This document shows positions 15,244 through 22,809 of a stretch of 30,186 nt of DNA, piece after piece (the first letter of the stretch is position 1; every line of letters starts with the position of its first letter). The stretch covers positions 1-30,186 of the forward strand of contig DKID01000016.1 of NCBI GenBank assembly GCA_002454045.1, given 5' to 3'. The translations under genes were made by a program, and so were the position numbers. The notes below the pieces were generated by a model that did no database searches, was not told the DNA's origin, and was given only the letters and a program-made list of their open reading frames with translations. The DNA comes from Nitrospina sp. UBA6727 (lineage in GTDB: Bacteria > Nitrospinota > Nitrospinia > Nitrospinales > VA-1).

Positions 15244-16284
15244 ATGGAAGAAAACAGGCTCACAAATTCGGAATTGGATAACGAAGAAGTTCAATACGAC
15301 AACAGCCTCAGGCCCAGCCAACTGGCGGAATATGTCGGGCAAGAGAAGATCAAGGAAAACTTGAACATCTTCATCGCCGCCGCGCAACTGCGGGGGGAGT
15401 CCCTCGACCACGTTCTGTTTTACGGTCCGCCGGGCCTCGGCAAAACCACGTTGGCGCACATCATCGCCACCGAGATGGGCGTGCATATCAAAAGCACGGC
15501 GGGTCCGGTCATCGAAAAAACCGGCGACCTTGCGGCATTGCTCACCAACTTGAAAAAAGGCGATATGCTTTTCATCGACGAAATCCATCGGCTCTCCAAC
15601 GTCATCGAAGAAATTCTTTACGCGGCGATGGAAGATTACAAACTCGACATCATGATCGGCCAGGGACCAAGCGCCCGCTCCATCAAACTGGAACTGCCGC
15701 CCTTCACCCTCGTGGGAGCCACGACGCGAGCGGGACTCCTCACCTCCCCTTTGCGCGACCGATTCGGCGTGGTGCATCGGCTCGACTATTACAGCGAGAA
15801 AGAACTGGAAACCATCCTCACCCGTTCCGCCAACATTCTTGAAATCGCCATCGTCCCCGACGGTGCCGAGGAAATTGCCTGCCGGTCGCGCGGCACACCA
15901 AGAATCGCCAACCGACTTTTACGACGCGTGCGCGACTACGCCCAAGTGAAAGCCGACGGCGTCATCACCCGCAAGGTCGCCGCCGATGCCCTCGCGATGA
16001 TGGAGGTGGACGGCAGAGGGCTCGACAAAATGGATCACAAACTTTTGTTGGCGATGATAGAAAAATATTCCGGCGGGCCGGTAGGCATCGAAAGTTTGGC
16101 GGCGACCATCAGCGAAGAAAAGGACACTATCGAAGATGTGCTGGAACCGTATCTTATCCAAGCCGGATTCATCCAGCGCACGCCGCGCGGTCGAGTAGCC
16201 ACGCCGCTGGCTTACAAACATTTCAACAAACTCCCGCCCAGTCAAAGCGACCGGGAAAATTTATTTCAGAATCCCGATGTTTGA
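15244..16284 (+). CDS. ruvB: Holliday junction branch migration helicase RuvB
   Basis: Hexameric AAA+ motor that pumps DNA through the RuvA-bound junction. In its 346 residues: Walker A GPPGLGKT (61-68), Walker B FIDEIH (Asp112, Glu113), sensor 1 GATTRAG, the arginine-finger segment LRDRFG, and a C-terminal winged helix (about 265-335) with the usual QAGFIQRTPRGR. The N-terminal LRPSQLAEYVGQ is also typical. It begins 22 bases after ruvA without an obvious ribosome site. The stop is followed by a large predicted hairpin. Confidence 0.97.
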   Translation: MEENRLTNSELDNEEVQYDNSLRPSQLAEYVGQEKIKENLNIFIAAAQLRGESLDHVLFYGPPGLGKTTLAHIIATEMGVHIKSTAGPVIEKTGDLAALLTNLKKGDMLFIDEIHRLSNVIEEILYAAMEDYKLDIMIGQGPSARSIKLELPPFTLVGATTRAGLLTSPLRDRFGVVHRLDYYSEKELETILTRSANILEIAIVPDGAEEIACRSRGTPRIANRLLRRVRDYAQVKADGVITRKVAADALAMMEVDGRGLDKMDHKLLLAMIEKYSGGPVGIESLAATISEEKDTIEDVLEPYLIQAGFIQRTPRGRVATPLAYKHFNKLPPSQSDRENLFQNPDV

Positions 16285-16303
16285 AACGAATCGGATTGCC
16301 GAG

Positions 16304-16349
16304 CCGCCGCGTCCGCGATGACGAAGTCGCCGTCGCGTTTCCGCGGCGG
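16304..16349. terminator. Long hairpin between ruvB and tRNA-Glu
   Basis: CCGCCGCG (16304-16311) pairs with CGCGGCGG (16342-16349), CGCGA (16314-16318) with TCGCG (16333-16337), and GAC (16320-16322) with GTC (16326-16328) around a GAA loop. The stem lies between two convergent transcription units and may act as a two-way attenuating or RNA-stabilising element. There is no T run on either side, so it is not a canonical intrinsic terminator. Confidence 0.45.
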
Positions 16350-16364
16350 GTGGCGCGGAGTATA

Positions 16365-16436
16365 TAGCCCCAAGGGGAATCGAACCCCTGTTTCCGGCGT
16401 GAGAGGCCGGCGTCCTAACCGCTAGACGATGGGGCC
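16365..16436 (-). tRNA. tRNA-Glu (anticodon CTC)
   Basis: The minus strand folds as a full cloverleaf of 72 bases: acceptor GGCCCCA/TGGGGCT, D arm GTC..GAC, anticodon stem CCGGC/GCCGG with loop CTCTCAC (anticodon CTC), and T arm AGGGG-TTCGAAT-CCCCT. CCA is not encoded; TATA follows the discriminator A. It lies downstream of tRNA-Gln and a small membrane-protein gene on the same strand. Confidence 0.95.
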
Positions 16437-16556
16437 GCGTAAAACGGCGGGTGGTTTGCGGATGCTTTCGTTCGCAAAAAAATTATCGTTGGCAGATTGT
16501 CATCGCACGTCGTTATCGCGGCGGCGTCGTGCACGGTTGCGTTGCGTTTGCAAAAA

Positions 16557-17021
16557 TCAAAAGCCGTTTTTTTTCGTGATGGGCGGACCGGCGCGGTTTT
16601 TCTTTTTCTCTTTGCGGATTATATCTTCCGCTTCTAAGTCGCGTTTGTTCACGCCGAAAATTAGAAACGTCATCAACGGATACGCGGGCAAAGATAGTAT
16701 TCCCCATGTGAGCATGAATTGGTTTCCCGCAGAAATGACGCCGCCATCGGAGCCTTCATTTCCCCCGGCACCAAAAGCCAAAAATAAAATGAAGCCTAAG
16801 AACATTCCCATCAACGACGAGACCGCGGTTTTGTGCGCCACTTCATTCATATACAGCGTCGGCAAAAGCGGGAAGTCGGTGACGTAAGCGCCGAGGAGTC
16901 CCAAGGTGAACATGATGAACATCGCCGCCATCAAAAATTCGTTAGTGATGGCGATGGTCGCCACCAACTGGTAAAGCGGAGCCCACAACGCAAGGACAAA
17001 CGGATTCCGATAAATGTTCAT
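16557..17021 (-). CDS. Four-helix membrane protein of unknown function
   Basis: A 154-residue integral membrane protein. Hydrophobic segments at about 7-25, 27-47, 66-85 and 101-123 suggest four helices; the tail (124-154) is strongly charged and basic, probably cytosolic. A Gly/Asn/Ser loop at 85-100 lies between helices three and four. I know no family or function for it. ATG 17021 has GGAG three bases upstream; TTG 17030 is an alternative start. It lies between tRNA-Gln and tRNA-Glu on the same strand, probably read from the tRNA-Gln promoter, so its mRNA would be released by tRNA processing. Confidence 0.75.
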   Translation of the reverse strand: MNIYRNPFVLALWAPLYQLVATIAITNEFLMAAMFIMFTLGLLGAYVTDFPLLPTLYMNEVAHKTAVSSLMGMFLGFILFLAFGAGGNEGSDGGVISAGNQFMLTWGILSLPAYPLMTFLIFGVNKRDLEAEDIIRKEKKKNRAGPPITKKNGF

Positions 17022-17090
17022 AGTCTCCAATCACGAAGCCGCGGTATTCTTTCGCAACTCGTACTTTTTCAGGCGCGAAGGTTAAGGAAC

Positions 17091-17164
17091 TGGCTCGGGT
17101 ACAAGGACTTGAACCTCGACATTCAGAACCAGAATCTGACGTCCTACCATTAGACGATACCCGA
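17091..17164 (-). tRNA. tRNA-Gln (anticodon CTG)
   Basis: Cloverleaf on the minus strand: acceptor TCGGGTA/TACCCGA with the weak first pair typical of tRNA-Gln, anticodon stem TCAGA/TCTGA with loop TTCTGGT (anticodon CTG), T loop TTCAAGT, discriminator G and an encoded CCA (17091-17093). Leader and trailer carry an 8-base inverted repeat (17170-17177 and 17084-17091) that can extend the acceptor helix in the precursor. Confidence 0.95.
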
Positions 17165-17191
17165 ACGCTAGTTCCTTGAAAATTTCAGTTT

Positions 17192-17220
17192 ATAATAATT
17201 ACCGATGCGAAAAGTGTCAA
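17192..17220 (-). promoter_or_regulatory. Strong promoter of tRNA-Gln
   Basis: On the minus strand TTGACA (17215-17220) and TATTAT (17192-17197) are exactly 17 bases apart, and the start point would fall about 20 bases before the tRNA 5' end. The overlapping plus-strand TATAAT (17191-17196) could serve rsmD, but its -35 is poor. Confidence 0.72.
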
Positions 17221-17228
17221 GGTCGTTT

Positions 17229-17287
17229 GCGGAAAACCGCCGCCGATAGTCGGCGATGGCCCGTTGCTTTTGGCAACCGTTTTCCGC
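17229..17287 (+). promoter_or_regulatory. Predicted three-way-junction RNA in the rsmD leader
   Basis: A perfect 9-base outer stem, GCGGAAAAC (17229-17237) with GTTTTCCGC (17279-17287), encloses two hairpins: CGCCGA-TAG-TCGGCG (17241-17255) and GTTGC-TTTTG-GCAAC (17263-17277). It ends 54 bases before the rsmD ATG and would be in its 5' leader if transcription starts near 17203. I know of no named riboswitch with this form. The complementary strand could fold similarly, so orientation is inferred from context. Confidence 0.5.
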
Positions 17288-17341
17288 GGCGCGACGAATC
17301 TTCGCTCATCGCCAACACGGTTCGTGGAAGGAGCCACACCC

Positions 17342-17917
17342 ATGCGCGTAATTTCCGGCACCGCCCGCGGAACCCGCTTGGTCAGTCCGGGCGCGGCAAA
17401 CATCCGCCCCACCCTCGACCAAATTAAGGAATCTTTTTTCAACCAAGTCGGCCCGGGACTGGAGGGAAAAACTTTTCTCGACTTGTTCGCCGGCAGCGGG
17501 AGCATCGGCGTCGAAGCCTTGAGCCGCGGCGCGGCGACGGTGGTGTTTGTCGAGCCCAACGCAAAATCCCGCCGCGTCCTCTTGCAAAATCTGGCGAAGT
17601 GCAAAATGATGAACGATGAAGAATCCGCGCGCTGGGATTTGTTGCAATCATCGGCGCAAGCGAGTTTGCAAACGCTCAAAAACCGCGGGCTTCGTTTCGA
17701 TATGGTTTACATCGACCCGCCGTTCAGCGAAAATTTATATGAGCCGACGTTGCGAAAACTTGCGGCGTCGGGAATACTGCATCGGGACGCCGTGGTGGTG
17801 GTCGAACATTTTCACAAAACGGTGCTGCTAAAAAACTATGATAAACTTCGGCGGTATAAAGATCGTCGGTTCGGCGATTGCTGCCTTGCATTTTTTAAGT
17901 TTGAAGACTCCCTTTGA
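17342..17917 (+). CDS. rsmD: 16S rRNA (guanine966-N2)-methyltransferase RsmD
   Basis: Methylates G966 of 16S rRNA using S-adenosylmethionine. The 191-residue protein has the RsmD N-terminus (MRVISGTARG), the SAM-binding loop LDLFAGSGSIG (46-56) followed by EALSRGA, and the amino-methyltransferase motif IDPPF (124-128). The length matches the family. ATG 17342 is chosen for the AAGGAG 8 bases upstream and the family N-terminus; longer in-frame sequence would run through the predicted leader structure. mnmA follows 3 bases after the stop. Confidence 0.94.
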   Translation: MRVISGTARGTRLVSPGAANIRPTLDQIKESFFNQVGPGLEGKTFLDLFAGSGSIGVEALSRGAATVVFVEPNAKSRRVLLQNLAKCKMMNDEESARWDLLQSSAQASLQTLKNRGLRFDMVYIDPPFSENLYEPTLRKLAASGILHRDAVVVVEHFHKTVLLKNYDKLRRYKDRRFGDCCLAFFKFEDSL

Positions 17918-17920
17918 AAT

Positions 17921-19018
17921 ATGACCGTCACTGCGAAGAAAGAAAAAATTGTTGTAGCCATGAGCGGCGGAGTGGACAGCTCCGTCGCCGCGGGAATCAT
18001 GAAGGAACGCGGGTTCGCGGCCATCGGGATTTCTCTACAACTATGGAATTATTCCAACTCGGATAATCGGTTCGGCACCTGCTGTTCTCTCGATGACATG
18101 GCCGACGCCCGACGAGTGGCGGAGCGGGTCGGCATCCCCCATTACATCTTGAACATGGAAAAAAAGTTTAAGGAAAATGTGGTGGACTATTTTGTCGCGG
18201 AGTACATGCAGGCGAGAACGCCCATCCCTTGCACGATGTGCAACCAAAAACTGAAATTCGAAGAACTCATCCGCAAGTCCGAAGCGTTCGGCGTGCAACG
18301 CATCGCCACCGGACATTACGCCGCCATCGTCAAACATTCTTCGGGACGATTGCTAGTCCGCCGCGGTCGGGACCGATGGAAAGACCAAAGTTATTTTCTG
18401 TTCAACTTATCGCAAGAACAATTGTCGCGGCTGGAATTTCCGCTCGGCGACATGGACAAAAAGGAAGTGCGCGAACGCGCCCGGCAACTGGGATTGAACG
18501 TCGCCGACAAAGCCGAGTCGCACGAAATCTGTTTCATTCCCGACAACGACTATCCGCGGTTCATCGCCAAACAATTAAACGGTCGCGGAATGAAGGCGGG
18601 GGAAATCGTCGACTCCGCCGGCAAGGTGCTGGGCGCGCATCCGGGCTACGCGGCTTTCACCATCGGGCAAAGGAAGGGGCTCAATCTTGGCGGACTCAAA
18701 GTGCCGCATTTCGTAACGCATATTGACCCGGCGCGCAACCGCATCACCGTTGGCCCGCGGCACGAACTGGCGCAACCCGATTGCGCGGTGAATCAAGTGA
18801 AGTGGGGCTTGGAATTTTCCGCGCCGTTCCGCGCCGTTGTACAAATTCGTTACCGACACGAAGGCGCCGCCGCAACGGTGACGCCGCGTGACGGCGCGCG
18901 GGCAACGATTAAGTTTGACCGCCCGCAACTTTCCATCGCCCCCGGTCAGTCCGCCGTTTTTTATCAGGACGACTGCATAGTCGGCGGCGGGTGGCTGGAA
19001 AACAACGGCGGCGCGTGA
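17921..19018 (+). CDS. mnmA: tRNA 2-thiouridylase MnmA
   Basis: Adds sulfur at C2 of the wobble uridine (U34) of Lys, Glu and Gln tRNAs. The 365-residue protein has the ATP-binding PP-loop MSGGVDSSVA (14-23), the catalytic Cys104 in PIPCTMCN and the persulfide-accepting Cys204 in SHEICFIPDND, plus TGHYA and IGQRKGL motifs and the C-terminal beta-barrel. It starts 3 bases after rsmD, so the two RNA-modifying enzymes are coupled. The stop is followed directly by a GAT/GGC simple sequence. Confidence 0.95.
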   Translation: MTVTAKKEKIVVAMSGGVDSSVAAGIMKERGFAAIGISLQLWNYSNSDNRFGTCCSLDDMADARRVAERVGIPHYILNMEKKFKENVVDYFVAEYMQARTPIPCTMCNQKLKFEELIRKSEAFGVQRIATGHYAAIVKHSSGRLLVRRGRDRWKDQSYFLFNLSQEQLSRLEFPLGDMDKKEVRERARQLGLNVADKAESHEICFIPDNDYPRFIAKQLNGRGMKAGEIVDSAGKVLGAHPGYAAFTIGQRKGLNLGGLKVPHFVTHIDPARNRITVGPRHELAQPDCAVNQVKWGLEFSAPFRAVVQIRYRHEGAAATVTPRDGARATIKFDRPQLSIAPGQSAVFYQDDCIVGGGWLENNGGA

Positions 19019-19050
19019 CGATGGCGATGATGACGGCGAAGGTGGCGATT
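19015..19050. repeat. GAT/GGC triplet-phased simple sequence
   Basis: The short gap between the convergent mnmA and speA genes is filled with units such as GACGATGGCGATGATGACGG. It has the same character as the stretches at 9148-9260 and 22708-22775. Confidence 0.5.
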
Positions 19051-20971
19051 AAGTTTGGCGGGATGCTGCCGGTTTCACTAGATAGGTATATCCGTTTAAT
19101 CCATCCTTGTAGAGATTGAGAAAATCATCGGCTTCGCGTTGCGTGACTACGCCGCGTTGCACGCATCCGATTAGGAAACCGTCGATGCGTCCCGCAAGTT
19201 CGTCGGCGCTGAACTGCACGTAGTCGAGAACATCCGCCACGTCTTCGCCTTCAATAATCTGCTCGTAGTTCAGCGACCCATCTTCTTTGAGTGAAACGTG
19301 AACCGTGTTGGTGTCGCCGAACAGGTTGTGCAGGTCGCCAAGAATTTCTTGATAGGCGCCGGTGAGAAAAATGCAGAGGGAATAATTTTCTCCCGGCTTG
19401 AGAGAATGCACCCGCAATGTGTTTTCGGTTCCGCGGTGGGTGCCGATGAAGTTGTCTATTCTTCCATCCGAATCGCAGGTAATGTCTTCGAGCGTTGCGT
19501 CGCGGTCGGGCTCTTCGTGCAGGCGGGACAGGGGGACGATGGGGAACACTTGGTCGATTGCCCAAGAGTCGGGCACGGATTGAAACACGGAAAAATTGCA
19601 GAAATATTTATCGGCGAGTTTAGTTTTAAGGGATTGGATGTCGTCGGGCAAAAATTTTAGTCGGGCGCTTAGCTTTTCAACTTTATGGCAAATCCCCCAG
19701 TGAATGCGTTCGACCAGCGCGCGGTCGTTCAGAGAAATCAAGCCAAGCAAAAATTGGCTCTGCGCTCCTTCCCGCAGATGCACGGTGTCGTGCCACGACT
19801 CAATCAGGTTTTTGTTGGAGGTTGAGGCGAGCACGTCGAAAATTTCTTTCACCACTTCGGGGGCGTCATCGGCAATTTTAATTTCGTCGCTCCATTGCGG
19901 GAAGCCGGTCACGTCCAGCACGTTGACGATGAGAATGGAATGATGCGCGGTCATCGCCCGTCCCGACTCGGAGATGATGTTCGGGTGCGGCAAGTTTTCC
20001 GCTTGGCAAATTTCCAGCAAGTGATAAACCACATCGTTGGCATATTCTTGCACGGAATAATTTTTGCTGGAAGCGAAGGTGGACCGCGACCCGTCGTAGT
20101 CGACGCCTAGTCCGCCGCCGACATCGACGTACTGGATGTTGCATCCGAACTTCATCAACTCGGAATAGAACCGCCCCGCTTCTTTCAAACTGTTTTTGAT
20201 TCTGCGGATGTTGGTGATCTGGCTGCCTAAATGAAAATGAATCAACTTGACGCAGTGGAGAATATTTTTGCTCGCGGCGATTTTCAAAGATTCCATCAGC
20301 TCCATCGTGTTCAATCCAAACTTAGAATATTCCCCCGCCGAGGAAGACCACCGCCCCTGCCCCGCGCTGACCAACTTGATGCGGAGCCCGATGTTGGGTT
20401 GCACTCCTAACTCCCTGGCAACTTTTTCGATCAACGATAGTTCGTCGAGTTTTTCCACAACGATGAACACCTTCTTGCCTAACTTCTGACTCATCAACGC
20501 CAAGCGGACGAAGGCTTCATCTTTATAACCGTTGCAAATCAGCAGAGCTTCGGGATTGTCAAGTATGGCGAGCATCGCGTGCAGTTCCGGCTTGGAGCCT
20601 GCTTCTAATCCGATGTTGAAAGGTTGCCCGAATTTTACAATCTCTTCCACCACCTGTCTTTGCTGGTTGACCTTGATGGGATAAACGCCGTGGTATTGGC
20701 CTTCGAAACCGTATTCTTCAATGGAGTTTTGAAATGAGTTGGCGAGGTTGGCGATGCTGGTTTTGAGAATATCCGAGAACCGAATCAGCATCGGCAGAGA
20801 ATATCCCTGCGACTGAATATCGTCCACCAATTCCTTGAGGTCGATATGGTGCGCGCGTGCCAAGTCGGGGCGCACGACGATATTTCCCTTGGCGTTGATG
20901 TCAAAATATCCCGCGCCCCATCCGCGGATGTTGTAATGCTCCCGCGCTTCGTCAATGGTCCATTTCGCCAT
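19049..20971 (-). CDS. speA: Biosynthetic arginine decarboxylase SpeA
   Basis: PLP enzyme that turns arginine into agmatine, the first step of the agmatine route to putrescine and spermidine. The 640-residue protein fits SpeA in length. It begins with the typical WTIDEAREHYNIRGWG, carries the PLP lysine Lys100 (GVYPIKVNQQ), HFHLGSQ, YVDVGGGLGVDYDGS and ESGRAMTAHH, and ends in the usual C-terminal domain. ATG 20971 is chosen by the family N-terminus; TTG/other starts up to 21007 are possible but lack support. No speB or agmatine deiminase is in the window. Confidence 0.95.
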   Translation of the reverse strand: MAKWTIDEAREHYNIRGWGAGYFDINAKGNIVVRPDLARAHHIDLKELVDDIQSQGYSLPMLIRFSDILKTSIANLANSFQNSIEEYGFEGQYHGVYPIKVNQQRQVVEEIVKFGQPFNIGLEAGSKPELHAMLAILDNPEALLICNGYKDEAFVRLALMSQKLGKKVFIVVEKLDELSLIEKVARELGVQPNIGLRIKLVSAGQGRWSSSAGEYSKFGLNTMELMESLKIAASKNILHCVKLIHFHLGSQITNIRRIKNSLKEAGRFYSELMKFGCNIQYVDVGGGLGVDYDGSRSTFASSKNYSVQEYANDVVYHLLEICQAENLPHPNIISESGRAMTAHHSILIVNVLDVTGFPQWSDEIKIADDAPEVVKEIFDVLASTSNKNLIESWHDTVHLREGAQSQFLLGLISLNDRALVERIHWGICHKVEKLSARLKFLPDDIQSLKTKLADKYFCNFSVFQSVPDSWAIDQVFPIVPLSRLHEEPDRDATLEDITCDSDGRIDNFIGTHRGTENTLRVHSLKPGENYSLCIFLTGAYQEILGDLHNLFGDTNTVHVSLKEDGSLNYEQIIEGEDVADVLDYVQFSADELAGRIDGFLIGCVQRGVVTQREADDFLNLYKDGLNGYTYLVKPAASRQT

Positions 20972-21018
20972 CGTGGTGCCCTTTTTGTCTGCAGAAAATA
21001 TTCGCAAACGAGTGCATC

Positions 21019-21046
21019 AAATTACTCCGTCGCGAAAAAATGTCAA
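21019..21046 (-). promoter_or_regulatory. Promoter of speA
   Basis: On the minus strand TTGACA (21041-21046) and TAATTT (21019-21024) are 16 bases apart, about 50 bases before the speA ATG. For the divergent lysA, the plus strand has TTGACT (21065-21070), but the nearest -10-like element (TATAAA, 21085-21090) is only 14 bases away. Confidence 0.5.
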
Positions 21047-21132
21047 TCGAAAACAAAGGCGTTCTTGACTCCGCCAATCTGTGTTATAAAACCGAAATTG
21101 TTTGCGCGCCCAATCTGCGATGGGAAGGTTCC

Positions 21133-22371
21133 ATGAAAATTGAAAATGTAAAAATGCGGGACATCGCCAAAAAATTTGGCACGCCCGTTTATGTATACAG
21201 CATGGAAATCCTCCGCCGTTCAATAAGCGAGATTAAGCAGTTGGCGCCGGTTACCCGATATGCCATGAAGGCAAACTCGAACGTCCACATTCTTAAAGAG
21301 ATGCTCAACCGCGGCGTGAAAATTGACGCGGTCAGTATATTTGAAGTGCAACGCGCCCTGCGTGCTGGATTCAAAGCCGACGACATCTGCTTCACCAGCG
21401 ATGTGTTTTTCAATGACGACGACGTAAAGTTTTGTCTCGCAAATAATATCTATTGCAACTGCGGCACTTTGGGGATGGTGGAAGAATACGGCGCGGCGCT
21501 GAAAGCGACCGATGTCGGCTCCGCGAAAATCTCGATACGCATCAATCCCGGCGAAGGCGCGGGGCATTCAAAAAAAACCAACACGGGCGGGGCCTACAGC
21601 AAACACGGAATCTGGCACCAAAACTTGGACGCAGTCAAACATCTTGTGCGGAAGTACGGGCTGACCGTTTCGGGAGTACATCTGCATATTGGCTCTGGCG
21701 GAAACATAGAACACCTCGAACGCATCACCGGGAAACTGGTGGAGTTCGCCAAACAGTTTGAGGATGTGGAAACCGTGAACTTCGGCGGCGGGCTACCGTA
21801 CCAGTATGACCCCGACCAACCGCAGGAAGACATCTCCGGTTACAAAGCCGTCATCGATACGCGGGCGAAAATTCTCAAGAAACATTTCGGGCGGGACATC
21901 GCTTGCGGAATTGAACCGGGGCGAAGGTTCGTGGCGGGCTGCGGAACTTTGCTCGGAGAAGTGCGCTCGCTCAACCATACTTTCGACGACGAAGGAAAAC
22001 GCATCGACTATGTGCTGACCAACGTCGGCTTCTGTCACCTGCTCCGCCCGATGGCTTACGGTTCGTTCCACCCCATCTGGTTCATCGGCGATGAACTTGG
22101 GCCGGAACAAGACCTCATCGTTGCCGGGCCGATTTGCGAGTCGGGCGACGTGTTGACGCAAAAGAATGAAGAACCGGTAGCGCGCCGATTGCCCATGCCG
22201 AAACCGGGAGACTGCGTCGTCATCGGCGGGGCGGGCGCATACGCTCACGCTATGTCATCGAACTACAATTCCCAGCCCCTCATTCCCGAAGTGATTGTCG
22301 ACGGCGACCGTTGCGTGCAAACGCGAAGCCGACAAACGCTCGACGATATTTTGATGAAGGAAACAAAGTAG
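21133..22371 (+). CDS. lysA: Diaminopimelate decarboxylase LysA
   Basis: Catalyses the last step of lysine synthesis, decarboxylating meso-diaminopimelate with PLP. The 412-residue fold-III decarboxylase has the PLP lysine Lys46 (YAMKANSN), GVHLHIGSGG, NFGGGLPYQY, the phosphate-binding EPGRRFVAGCG and the CESGDVL segment with the partner-subunit Cys; it ends GAYAHAMSSNYNSQP, the usual LysA closing. ATG 21133 has AAGG just upstream. SpeA is a related decarboxylase and lies divergently next door. The gene ends 5 bases from the stop of the convergent dehydratase gene. Confidence 0.92.
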   Translation: MKIENVKMRDIAKKFGTPVYVYSMEILRRSISEIKQLAPVTRYAMKANSNVHILKEMLNRGVKIDAVSIFEVQRALRAGFKADDICFTSDVFFNDDDVKFCLANNIYCNCGTLGMVEEYGAALKATDVGSAKISIRINPGEGAGHSKKTNTGGAYSKHGIWHQNLDAVKHLVRKYGLTVSGVHLHIGSGGNIEHLERITGKLVEFAKQFEDVETVNFGGGLPYQYDPDQPQEDISGYKAVIDTRAKILKKHFGRDIACGIEPGRRFVAGCGTLLGEVRSLNHTFDDEGKRIDYVLTNVGFCHLLRPMAYGSFHPIWFIGDELGPEQDLIVAGPICESGDVLTQKNEEPVARRLPMPKPGDCVVIGGAGAYAHAMSSNYNSQPLIPEVIVDGDRCVQTRSRQTLDDILMKETK

Positions 22372-22376
22372 GACGG

Positions 22377-22682
22377 TCAGAACAGCGGGTCTATCTTCTG
22401 CGCCATTTGCACGTCGGCGAGGGTGACGCCTTTTGCCGTGTGCGTCCAGTAGCGGATGGTGACGCGTTTGTAGTTGATGATAATGTCGGGATGATGGTTA
22501 CTGTCTTCCGCCGCTTGCGCAATCTTGCCGACAAAATTTATTCCCGCCATAAACTCTGCGGCGTGATGAACTCTTGCGATGAACGCCACGCCTTTTTCGT
22601 TCTTGCCGGGTTTCCATTGCGGCGCCATCTCTTGCAATTTGTCTTCCAATTCCTGTTGCGTCAGAGCAATTTTTTCTACCAT
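22377..22682 (-). CDS. Pterin-4a-carbinolamine dehydratase
   Basis: Recycles 4a-hydroxytetrahydrobiopterin produced by aromatic amino-acid hydroxylases; relatives also act in folate-related pterin metabolism. The 101-residue protein holds the active-site pattern EDSNHHPDIIINYKRVTIRYWTH (His-His-Pro then Tyr and Thr-His, about residues 59-80) and the helical C-terminus GVTLADVQMAQKID. ATG 22682 has GGAG 8 bases upstream. No phenylalanine hydroxylase is in the window. Confidence 0.93.
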   Translation of the reverse strand: MVEKIALTQQELEDKLQEMAPQWKPGKNEKGVAFIARVHHAAEFMAGINFVGKIAQAAEDSNHHPDIIINYKRVTIRYWTHTAKGVTLADVQMAQKIDPLF

Positions 22683-22707
22683 TTTCGCAACTCCATAAAA
22701 AGGTAAC

Positions 22708-22775
22708 GTTGATGATGACGGTCACCGCGGCCAGTGACGGCGGTGTCGTCGCGGTGGCGATGATGACCGGCGAGA
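22708..22775. repeat. GATGAC/GGCGGT simple sequence with alternative stems
   Basis: The gap between cytochrome b and the dehydratase gene holds the degenerate triplet sequence. Within it CACCGCG (22723-22729) is complementary to CGCGGTG (22750-22756), while GTCAC (22721-22725) can instead pair with GTGAC (22734-22738). Confidence 0.45.
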
Positions 22776-22809
22776 AAAATTATCGACCGCCGTCCCGCCG
22801 CTTGACGGC
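22774..22809 (-). terminator. Weak terminator candidate after cytochrome b
   Basis: On the minus strand a 6-base stem (22804-22809 with 22789-22794) directly at the stop of the cytochrome b gene is followed, after about 8 bases, by a run of five T (22775-22779). The stem is short. Confidence 0.33.

Noticed and set aside
16365..17164. tRNA-linked integration site
   Set aside because: No integrase, no duplicated tRNA 3' end and no composition change flank the two tRNAs.
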